35,967 bases of DNA from Bacteroidota bacterium (lineage in GTDB: Bacteria; Bacteroidota; Bacteroidia; Bacteroidales; Porphyromonadaceae): assembly GCA_023388555.1 (NCBI GenBank), contig JAEWGA010000017.1:1-35967 (forward strand). Reading direction: 5' to 3'. The notes beneath the pieces were generated by a model. That model saw only the letters and a program-made list of their open reading frames with translations, did no database searches and had not been told where the DNA came from. How positions within the stretch are numbered: the first letter of the stretch is position 1; each line of letters starts with the position of its first letter. Made by a program: the position numbers and the translations under genes. This document shows positions 25,302 to 32,921 of the stretch, one piece after another.

Positions 25302-26702
25302 TTAACCCTCGGGAAGGGTGGATTTAAAGAGGAGTCTAAAGGCTTCATCTACTCGTGAAACAGGATGTATTTGTATTGGGAAGCGTGCAAGTTCCAGCCC
25401 TTTAAGGTTATCCTTAGGCACTAAAATGTGCTTAAATCCTATTTTAGACGCTTCGGAAATGCGTTGTTCTATTCGGGGCACAGCCCGGACCTCTCCACTA
25501 AGCCCTACCTCTCCGGTCATACAAGCATGGGGAGGTATAACTAAGTCCAAGTTAGAAGATAGCACGGCAGAGATGAGAGCCAAGTCCACAGCGGGATCCA
25601 ATGTCCTTAATCCACCTGCAATATTCAAAAAAACGTCCTTTTGAATTAGTTTAAAGCCAGCTCGTTTCTCCAGCACTGCCAATAACATATTCATGCGCCG
25701 GATATCCACGCCCGTAGCAGAGCGCTGAGGTGTGCCAAAAACTGCCGAGCTTACTAAGGCTTGCACCTCTAATAATATTGGCCTTGCGCCTTCTATGGTA
25801 GCGGCAACTGCAACCCCGCTTAGGCCTATTCCTTTGTCGCTTAAAAGTAATTCCGAAGGGTTGGAAACCTCCCTTAGGCCTTCGTTACGCATTTCATAAA
25901 TTCCTATTTCGGAGGTGTTCCCAAAGCGGTTTTTTAGGCTTCTAAGTATTCTATACTGGTAGTTCTGGTCCCCCTCAAAGCGCAACACGGTATCCACCAA
26001 GTGTTCCATTATTTTAGGGCCGGCAATATTGCCATCTTTGGTTATGTGTCCAATAATTAATACTGGAGTATTGGTTTTCTTTGCGTAGGCCAGCAGCCGG
26101 TGCGTACATTCACGTACCTGAGAGAGGCTTCCCGGAGAGGATTCGGAAGCAGCGGTGACCATGGTTTGGATAGAGTCGATAACCAAGAAGTCGGGCCGCA
26201 CATTTGTTGCTACTTGTATAACACTATCCAAGTCGGTTTCACTATAAATGCTAACATGCTCTATTTGGTTTGTATCTACTAACCTATTAGCCCTTAACCG
26301 TATTTGTCCCGGGCTTTCTTCGCCCGATACATATAGGGTAGTAAGGTCCGTGTTACGTAATACCGACTGAAGGACAAGCGTACTTTTCCCTATTCCTGGC
26401 TCTCCGCCAATAAGAATTAAGGAGCCACTTACCATACCTCCGCCTAAAACCCTGTTCAGCTCCTGGTCCTTCATGTCTATCCGTGGCGCCTCTTCACCCG
26501 TTATCTCTTTTAATGCAATGGGTTTGGTGTTTACCTGCGTATTCAGGATTGTATCTCTTACACCTTTGTTTTCGGCGGTCATATGGTATTCTTTTAGCGT
26601 ATTCCACTCCCCACATGCTGGGCACTTTCCTACCCATTTGGGAAAGTCCTCTCCGCAGTTAGCACACACATAAACTTCCTTATTGGTTATTTTCTTAGCC
26701 AT
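25302..26702 (-). CDS. radA: DNA repair protein RadA (Sms)
   Basis: A 466-residue RecA-like, DnaB-type helicase that helps process recombination intermediates. The N-terminal zinc finger is C13-x2-C16 with C27-x2-C30, Walker A is GGEPGIGKST (residues 99-108), the RadA signature KNRFG is at 257-261, and a Lon-type peptidase-like domain fills the C-terminal third, as in all RadA proteins. The start ATG lies 11 bp after the fkp stop, so it is probably transcribed with fkp and the genes upstream. Length is standard. Confidence 0.97.
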   Translation of the reverse strand: MAKKITNKEVYVCANCGEDFPKWVGKCPACGEWNTLKEYHMTAENKGVRDTILNTQVNTKPIALKEITGEEAPRIDMKDQELNRVLGGGMVSGSLILIGGEPGIGKSTLVLQSVLRNTDLTTLYVSGEESPGQIRLRANRLVDTNQIEHVSIYSETDLDSVIQVATNVRPDFLVIDSIQTMVTAASESSPGSLSQVRECTHRLLAYAKKTNTPVLIIGHITKDGNIAGPKIMEHLVDTVLRFEGDQNYQYRILRSLKNRFGNTSEIGIYEMRNEGLREVSNPSELLLSDKGIGLSGVAVAATIEGARPILLEVQALVSSAVFGTPQRSATGVDIRRMNMLLAVLEKRAGFKLIQKDVFLNIAGGLRTLDPAVDLALISAVLSSNLDLVIPPHACMTGEVGLSGEVRAVPRIEQRISEASKIGFKHILVPKDNLKGLELARFPIQIHPVSRVDEAFRLLFKSTLPEG

Positions 26703-26713
26703 ATAAGTAGCAG

Positions 26714-29494
26714 TTAGGATTTAGTTACTTTTATTCCGTTAGGGGCTATTTGCATATCTACCCAACGGCTTGTGGGGGGTAAATAGGCTTTTATGGCTTC
26801 TACTCTCGCCTTTATTTGAGGCACTACTTCGGCGTTTTTTGCTACAAGATATACGAAGCCACCTCCCCCGGCACCAGGCAGTTTGCATCCCCACACTAAA
26901 TCTTCGGTGGCTTTTATTATCCTATTAATTTCGGGAGTTAGTGTTCCGCTATCCAGTTTAGTATTAAACAGGAGCGATTTTCCTACTCCTTCTCCGTAAG
27001 CCTTCCAATTTCGTTTGGAAACAGCTTCGGCTACCATTTGGGTATGCTGTTTCATTTCGGAGAGGAGCTGTATTGTTTCGTGTCGGTTCAAAGCCATATC
27101 TCTTACAATATTAGAAAGGATATGCTTTGCTACACGTGTTTGCCCTGTGTAGAATAGGAGATGACAGGGGGCGTACTGTGGGTCCACAAACAAGGTGTCT
27201 GGCAACCATACAATATCGGGTGCTTGGCTTGTTCCCCTTTGGGTTGTTAATGTTTTAACCCCTCCAAATAAAGCACCGTATTGGTCTTGCCAACCGCCTC
27301 CTGTTGTTAGCCGCTGTTCCAGTAGCGTAACTTTTTGTCCTACATCCTGGGCGGACCACTCCAAGCCATAACATTCCGATAATGCAGAAAGTATTGTTGC
27401 CGCTAAAATAGAGCTAACACCTAAGCCAGAGCCAGCTGGTAGTGCCGACATTTGAGTTATTTCAATTCCTCCTCCCAATCTGTTTATCCCCTCTGTCCAA
27501 TTGGCACTTTGGGCTATGGTACCAGTAATCCCAGCTATCTGCAATGCCGCTTTTACAATAGAGAACGGATCGCCAACTTTATTATATGCCTGCAATTGTT
27601 CTAAGCCCGATACCACCTCGGTTTTCCCTAAGTCAATAGAGTGTAATGTTATAACGGCAGAAGCTGTACGCTTAATGTATACCTGTATAGGTTCTTGTCC
27701 ATTAACCAGAATAGCTAAATTTAGCACGTTTCCACCTTCATATAAACAGTAGGGTGGGGTGTCTGTCCATCCCCCCGCTACATCTATTCTTACAGGAGAC
27801 CTTGCCCATATAATTTGGTCGGGATACATTTCACACTTTGGTGTTGTAGGCAGAGCCGAGTTTATTGGCGACATCCATTTATATAAATAATGGTTTGCTT
27901 TCTCATACCAATCACGAGCAGCTGTTACGGCTTCGGCTTCGGCTTCGTCCATATATCCCCGTAGCATAGCATCTTGCATACTATATTGGTATTCGGTTGC
28001 AAATGCTTCGGACGAGGGTAAGTTGGTTGAACTTTGTAATAACTCTGCTACCCGTATTAAATCCGATTGGAAAATAACACTGCGATGAAAGTTTTCATAC
28101 ATCTGCAGTATATTACTTTTAAGCAAAGTAGCCCTCTGCTGTTCTGCCAACGTTAAATCGGCTTGCTTCATAACCTCCTCGGGAGATAGCCATTCAACTA
28201 TCCCTATGGATACTGGGCGCTTGCAAACAAGGTCTTGTAGTACTTGCCATAACGTATTTAGGTCCCGAACAACGGGGTGTATGGCTGTTTTGTAAATATC
28301 ATCTTCGGCTACCTTTAAATTCTGCCTTTGTAAAAAGTGGACTACTGGTTCGCCACATAATGTTGTTGCGGAATTATTTACTGCCCCTCTAAAGGTGTCG
28401 GTATAACCATATACTCTAAGTATATAATACCCTGTACTACATTGCCGCTGAACATCTATACATGTGCCTTTGGGTAGCTGTAATGTAAGCTGGTTTTGGG
28501 GAATCCCTGTTAACACGTTGCAGCCAGATAAATGCCATGTTTCGGGTATATAGCTATTCTCTATCCATATATTGGAGTGGTGCTCCGTCCAATGTTGTTT
28601 AACCTGCGCATTAAGTGCAAATACCGAGCGGTGCGACTCCCACCCGCGCACTTCAATTCCTCCTGCGGGGAGCGAGTTTTGCAATTTGTGCATAGAGCGT
28701 ACCAAATCCTCGGTAGATCCAAAATGGTAAAAAGTTGCACCCTCTGGCACCCACACGGCTACCTTTAACTGGGACGAAACGGGGGCATGTTCTGTGGGTT
28801 CTTTTCCAAGTACTTTACCCCAATCGGAATATAAGTCCAAATATCCGTTCGGGATGTTTTCATAAAATTCGGAGAGCGCTTTTATGGCTTTCCCCGACAT
28901 TAGCCACACCCCCGAGTCTATTAACACATCCCCTTTGCCTACTTCTTTTTTTAGTTGTTCCAACGATGGCTTTTGAAGCATGTATAATAACTCTCCAGAA
29001 GAGGCCGAGTCACACACAAAAACACCATGTTTGGTAGCTATTTCGGGCGAGTCCTTTATTCCTAAACAAACAATATCGGCATCGGGTATCATGGGCAGCT
29101 CTGGGGGTAACTGAATGTAACAGTCGCCACTTGCCACAATAACCCGATACTTACTGGGGGCATATTCAATAATGCGCGAAAGGTAGTCCTGTTGCAAGTC
29201 CAGGAGCCTTTGGTCCAGTTTCTGGCCTCTGCTTTTCTTTATTATTGGTAAAGGCAATAATACCTTCCCATAAGGCGCATAAGCAGGTAGCCGTCTGCTC
29301 TCGCCTCCAGCATTAATAAAAGCAATAGGCTCGTTATCTTGTGGCATTCCTAATGCTTTTAATAAATGTAATACCCCTCCACCAGATCCTATTTTATTCC
29401 CAACGGGGTCGTGCCCAACCATATAGCAAGGCATTGGGCGAGTATGTTTAAAGAAGGCTACACACTCGGGCAACAAACTTAATACAACTTTCAT
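26714..29494 (-). CDS. fkp: Bifunctional L-fucokinase / L-fucose-1-phosphate guanylyltransferase
   Basis: A 926-residue fusion that salvages free L-fucose into GDP-L-fucose, the donor for fucosylated surface polysaccharides and glycoproteins in Bacteroidota. The N-terminal half is the guanylyltransferase, with GGESRRLP (63-70) and a lysine seven residues later (KVLLPLP) matching the nucleotidyltransferase motif. The C-terminal half is a GHMP kinase: RIDVAGGWTDTPP, LPAGSGLGVSS near residue 685 and GAGGGGF at 874-880. Close in size to B. fragilis Fkp. No fucosyltransferase or fucose permease is adjacent; it is linked to an amidinotransferase-like gene and radA. Confidence 0.95.
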   Translation of the reverse strand: MKVVLSLLPECVAFFKHTRPMPCYMVGHDPVGNKIGSGGGVLHLLKALGMPQDNEPIAFINAGGESRRLPAYAPYGKVLLPLPIIKKSRGQKLDQRLLDLQQDYLSRIIEYAPSKYRVIVASGDCYIQLPPELPMIPDADIVCLGIKDSPEIATKHGVFVCDSASSGELLYMLQKPSLEQLKKEVGKGDVLIDSGVWLMSGKAIKALSEFYENIPNGYLDLYSDWGKVLGKEPTEHAPVSSQLKVAVWVPEGATFYHFGSTEDLVRSMHKLQNSLPAGGIEVRGWESHRSVFALNAQVKQHWTEHHSNIWIENSYIPETWHLSGCNVLTGIPQNQLTLQLPKGTCIDVQRQCSTGYYILRVYGYTDTFRGAVNNSATTLCGEPVVHFLQRQNLKVAEDDIYKTAIHPVVRDLNTLWQVLQDLVCKRPVSIGIVEWLSPEEVMKQADLTLAEQQRATLLKSNILQMYENFHRSVIFQSDLIRVAELLQSSTNLPSSEAFATEYQYSMQDAMLRGYMDEAEAEAVTAARDWYEKANHYLYKWMSPINSALPTTPKCEMYPDQIIWARSPVRIDVAGGWTDTPPYCLYEGGNVLNLAILVNGQEPIQVYIKRTASAVITLHSIDLGKTEVVSGLEQLQAYNKVGDPFSIVKAALQIAGITGTIAQSANWTEGINRLGGGIEITQMSALPAGSGLGVSSILAATILSALSECYGLEWSAQDVGQKVTLLEQRLTTGGGWQDQYGALFGGVKTLTTQRGTSQAPDIVWLPDTLFVDPQYAPCHLLFYTGQTRVAKHILSNIVRDMALNRHETIQLLSEMKQHTQMVAEAVSKRNWKAYGEGVGKSLLFNTKLDSGTLTPEINRIIKATEDLVWGCKLPGAGGGGFVYLVAKNAEVVPQIKARVEAIKAYLPPTSRWVDMQIAPNGIKVTKS

Positions 29495-29511
29495 GTACTG
29501 TGAAAAGGCAA

Positions 29512-30429
29512 CTAATACTTACGGTATAGGGGTAGAGTTGTGCAACGTAAAAGGCCTCCTAAACGAGAAACCCCGCGGTAGGGGACTCCTATTGTTTCTA
29601 TATTATGGTTGTGCAACCATTGTTTTAAACGGTTGAAGGTATCATCTATCACAACTTTTGTTGGGGAGAGGCTAAACACATTGGGATTCATTTCATACAT
29701 CTCCTGCCGAGTAATGATAAAAACATTATCGGCACCAAATACATTCAGCACATACTCCCAATCCTCTATATGCCTAAAGCCACCAGGGTACAATATTGCT
29801 TTGTTTCCGCCAATAGGCTGAAAACAGCAATCCAAATGAAGTATTCCAGTATAAGGGTCGGTATCATGCTTTATCAATTCCAGGGGTATAACCTCTTTAT
29901 TGGGGAATAAATCCTTTAAGAACCCTATTGCATACTTATTGGTACGCGCCATGTTATACGAGGAATAGTTAGGGCTAAGGTAACACCCTAAAAATATTTT
30001 GTCGTGGTACAGTATAACGTCACCACCTTCTATGTGTACATGTTCTGGTGGCGTAATGATATGCTTAGGGTCTATTTCTGCAAATAAGGCGTCGTAAGCC
30101 TGCAACTCTGCAGCTCTGTCGGGGATGATATTAGCGCGTATCAGTTTATCCTCGATAACAAAAGCTACATCTCGGGCAAAAACTTGGTTACAACCTTTGA
30201 TATCTATAGGCCTAAGGACCTCTATACCTTGGGCAGAAATAGCATTTGCAAAAGCTTCCACCTCCAACTCTATTCTCTCCTCCGAAGGGTAGGTGTTATT
30301 AATAACGGACTCGTACGACTTGGCATCGTACGTATCCTCTAACCGAGGGGTTCCGCCAGGTGAACTACCTAAGCCAACTACAACGGTTTGTAAAGGAGCA
30401 CATTCGTCTTGTATATGTAGCTTTCTCAT
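29512..30429 (-). CDS. Amidinotransferase / DDAH-like guanidino-group hydrolase
   Basis: A 305-residue protein of the arginine deiminase/amidinotransferase superfamily with five-bladed beta/alpha propeller motifs: FARDVAF (Asp87), HIEGGDV (Glu135, Asp138), HLDCCFQ (His198, Asp200) and the nucleophile Cys296 in LLRCTTLPL. The full catalytic set is therefore present. It could hydrolyse dimethylarginine, deiminate a free arginine-like substrate, or transfer an amidino group; sequence alone does not decide. Length and the opening KLHIQDE plus GGTPR block match an uncharacterised Bacteroidota subgroup. It lies 17 bp before fkp in a likely operon. Confidence 0.82.
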   Translation of the reverse strand: MRKLHIQDECAPLQTVVVGLGSSPGGTPRLEDTYDAKSYESVINNTYPSEERIELEVEAFANAISAQGIEVLRPIDIKGCNQVFARDVAFVIEDKLIRANIIPDRAAELQAYDALFAEIDPKHIITPPEHVHIEGGDVILYHDKIFLGCYLSPNYSSYNMARTNKYAIGFLKDLFPNKEVIPLELIKHDTDPYTGILHLDCCFQPIGGNKAILYPGGFRHIEDWEYVLNVFGADNVFIITRQEMYEMNPNVFSLSPTKVVIDDTFNRLKQWLHNHNIETIGVPYRGVSRLGGLLRCTTLPLYRKY

Positions 30430-30449
30430 ACTCTTGGGCTGTCTATTAG

Positions 30450-30998
30450 TTAAACTTGTTCCGTGGGGTCACTTAACACAAAAGCTTTATACGCCAATAC
30501 ATTTTCCTTGAGCCTTTCCATGCAGTCAGGGCCTCCGGCACCATAAAAAGCGAATACCCTGCCAGCTTTCCCGCGTACAAAGGCTGCGCTTCCTTGTAGG
30601 AAAGAGGTGTATTCTGCTATAGCAACGCCCCCTTTCTCGGGATTAAAACAAAACTCCGGCGCCCCGCATGAAGTGGCTATCTCTATCCACTTCCCTTCTA
30701 AATGAATGCCCCCATCTCCGTAACAAAACCCCTCGCACCACACTGTATCCATCCACTGTTTCATTATAGCCGGCACCATGTACCAATACAGTGGAAACTG
30801 CAGTATAATCCTGTTATAATTGCACAACAAAGCCTGTTCTGCAACAATGTTAAATTGGCCGTTAGGGCCTATTGCGTCCGATAAAACATGCACCTTCACA
30901 TTGTCGTTCTCCAAGGCCTGAAGAGATTCTGTCCACGCCTTATTAACTATTGACTCCGACAAGTTGGGATGCCCCACAACCACAAGCGTTTTAATCAT
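30450..30998 (-). CDS. NAD(P)H quinone oxidoreductase-like flavoprotein
   Basis: A 182-residue flavodoxin-fold protein of the NQO1/KefF-type (Flavodoxin_2). TLVVVGHPNLSES is the FMN/FAD phosphate-binding start, and LQFPLYWYMVPAIMKQWMD is the family signature. YGDGGIHLEGK and the following strand also match. Likely a cytosolic two-electron quinone reductase or a related electrophile-detoxifying enzyme. First gene of the minus-strand run leading to fkp and radA; the amidinotransferase-like gene begins 20 bp after its stop. Confidence 0.85.
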   Translation of the reverse strand: MIKTLVVVGHPNLSESIVNKAWTESLQALENDNVKVHVLSDAIGPNGQFNIVAEQALLCNYNRIILQFPLYWYMVPAIMKQWMDTVWCEGFCYGDGGIHLEGKWIEIATSCGAPEFCFNPEKGGVAIAEYTSFLQGSAAFVRGKAGRVFAFYGAGGPDCMERLKENVLAYKAFVLSDPTEQV

Positions 30999-31038
30999 AA
31001 AAAATAGAATATAGTTCCTACATAACCTCCCTTAATCC

Positions 31039-31046
31039 CAAATATA
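31039..31046 (-). promoter_or_regulatory. Possible -7 box of the quinone reductase-fkp-radA run
   Basis: TATATTTG on the minus strand (31046-31039) matches TAnnTTTG, about 41 bp upstream of the start at 30998. No good -33. Confidence 0.35.
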
Positions 31047-31222
31047 CAAAAAGAGGACGGAGCAGCTATGCCTTAGGGTTACGATAATTGCACAAAAATG
31101 TTGTGTATGTAAGTTAATCTGCATAACAAACGGTGCTATCCCTTTGGCACTTTGGAGGGGAGGTTATTGTCCAAAGCTGGCCTTTAAGGTGCGAAGAAAG
31201 CATTTATTCTATTTTTTAGGTC

Positions 31223-31230
31223 TATCTTTG
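31223..31230 (+). promoter_or_regulatory. -7 box of cdsA
   Basis: TATCTTTG is a full TAnnTTTG match, 28 bp upstream of the cdsA start at 31259. No -33 at the usual spacing. Confidence 0.45.
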
Positions 31231-31258
31231 CAGAAATATTTTTTCCATTCTTATACTT

Positions 31259-32143
31259 ATGGCAAAGAGCAATTTCCTTCCCCGCCTTATAACCGGAACT
31301 ATATACATTGCTATTATTCTGTTCGCACTACTAACTAATTCCATAACGCTGTTAGGGTTAGTATTTGCTCTATTTGCGGGTTTAGCTTGTTTCGAATTTC
31401 AGTCGGTAACCCAAATAAACAGGCATGTTCTAATGCTTAAAATAGTTCATGCCATATTCACAGGGCTTTTCTTTTTTGTGAGTTTTGCCTGGTTGCTTCC
31501 TCAGGTTAATTATTCGCGCTATTTAGTGCTACTGCTACCATATATTGGATATTGGCTGTTTTATACCATAGGGGAGTTGTACCGTGGGCGTAAGGAGCCA
31601 ATACGAGAAGTAGCCTTTGCCTTTTTTGCCCACCTTTACATAGGACTTCCCTTAGGTTTATTGGTGTTGCTGTGCCTGGACTCCTCCACAAATGTAAGTG
31701 GAAGCCTTTTCTTGGATAGGGTAAGCCAAACATTTTGGTTATTACCAATCTTCTCTTTTGTTTGGCTCAACGACACTGGTGCATATTTAGTTGGGTCGCA
31801 AATAGGAAAACACAAATTATTCGAGCGTATTTCGCCAAAGAAAACCTGGGAAGGCTTCTTGGGCGGAATGGTATTCACGCTAATAGGAGCTGCTATTTAC
31901 TACTGGATATGGCCCAATTTAATTCCCCTATGGGCATGGGCTGTACTGGCAATACTAAGTGCGGTTTTTTCTACTTGGGGCGACTTGTTTGAGTCTTTTA
32001 TAAAACGGACCTACGGTGTTAAGGATGCAGGAAATATACTCCCTGGGCACGGTGGTATATTGGATAGGATAGATAGTGTACTTTTTGTTGCCTATCCGGC
32101 CTACATGTTTCTGTCCTTGCTAATGCACTTATCGCAACAATAA
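31259..32143 (+). CDS. cdsA: Phosphatidate cytidylyltransferase
   Basis: A 294-residue integral membrane enzyme converting phosphatidic acid and CTP to CDP-diacylglycerol, the precursor of all phospholipids. About eight hydrophobic helices span the chain. The CDS signature is intact near the C-terminus: SPKKTWEGFLGG, then STWGDLFESFIKR, and GVKDAGNILPGHGGILDRID carrying the catalytic Asp and Lys residues. Its stop TAA is at 32141-32143, one base from the convergent tsaB stop, so the two transcripts must overlap at their 3' ends. Confidence 0.97.
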   Translation: MAKSNFLPRLITGTIYIAIILFALLTNSITLLGLVFALFAGLACFEFQSVTQINRHVLMLKIVHAIFTGLFFFVSFAWLLPQVNYSRYLVLLLPYIGYWLFYTIGELYRGRKEPIREVAFAFFAHLYIGLPLGLLVLLCLDSSTNVSGSLFLDRVSQTFWLLPIFSFVWLNDTGAYLVGSQIGKHKLFERISPKKTWEGFLGGMVFTLIGAAIYYWIWPNLIPLWAWAVLAILSAVFSTWGDLFESFIKRTYGVKDAGNILPGHGGILDRIDSVLFVAYPAYMFLSLLMHLSQQ

Positions 32144-32144
32144 T

Positions 32145-32903
32145 TCACTTAGTACGCACCTCTCCTAATACCTTATTCAAACTCTGTTTGGCATTATACT
32201 CCTTAAGGTATAATGGTGCCCAATATGCAATATCCCTAAACTCTTTTTTTTCGTAAGCCTCCAGCCCTGGAGCCACCAATCCTTTAGCATTAGGGAGTAG
32301 GGTAAGCAGGTGCAAATCCCCCTCATGAATGCCGCATAGTATTTCATGTCCCTTGGCGGCTCCATCTCCAAAGCACACCAACGTATTTTGTTTACACTTG
32401 GCCAAGAAAGCTCGCACGGCCTCCGTTTCGGTTAGTACCAAAGGGGTTACCTCGTGCTCTTGCCTAATTAAACCAGCAGCTAAGTCGCAATGGTATAAGG
32501 CGGTATATACTTCCATTCGGCGAGCATCTATCATTGGCATACACGTTACGGCCGAAGGTAGAGTACCCAGCCCTTGTTGCCGAAAAACGTGTACCATGGA
32601 CAAAAGTGTTGGAACAGCTATCAGCGGTATTTGTAACGAAAAACAAAAACCTTTTGCAAACGATGCTGCAATACGTAACCCGGTATACGACCCCGGCCCC
32701 TCGGCAACTACAACAGCGGCCACCTCGGAAGGCACGGCCGAACACTGGGTTAGTAATTCATCCACGTAAACACCAATAACCTGAGCATGGTTGGTGCCAG
32801 GTTGACTATTACGGTAGCCCACAACAGTGCCATTCAGCTGCGCCAGCGCAACCGAACATACGGAGGTTGATGTTTCTAAACAGAGCAGATATTTGGGTGT
32901 CAT
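32145..32903 (-). CDS. tsaB: tRNA threonylcarbamoyladenosine biosynthesis protein TsaB
   Basis: A 252-residue ASKHA-fold protein that with TsaD and TsaE makes t6A37 in ANN-decoding tRNAs. The N-terminal ASKHA strand pair CLETSTSVCSVAL and the SNHAQ-like GTNHAQ are present; EGPGSYTGLRIAASFAKG is the diagnostic motif. The C-terminal half is weakly conserved, as normal for TsaB. It lies 18 bp after topA and is probably co-transcribed. It provides the precursor for MtaB. Confidence 0.95.
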   Translation of the reverse strand: MTPKYLLCLETSTSVCSVALAQLNGTVVGYRNSQPGTNHAQVIGVYVDELLTQCSAVPSEVAAVVVAEGPGSYTGLRIAASFAKGFCFSLQIPLIAVPTLLSMVHVFRQQGLGTLPSAVTCMPMIDARRMEVYTALYHCDLAAGLIRQEHEVTPLVLTETEAVRAFLAKCKQNTLVCFGDGAAKGHEILCGIHEGDLHLLTLLPNAKGLVAPGLEAYEKKEFRDIAYWAPLYLKEYNAKQSLNKVLGEVRTK

Positions 32904-32921
32904 TGCTTATATCTCTTGTAG

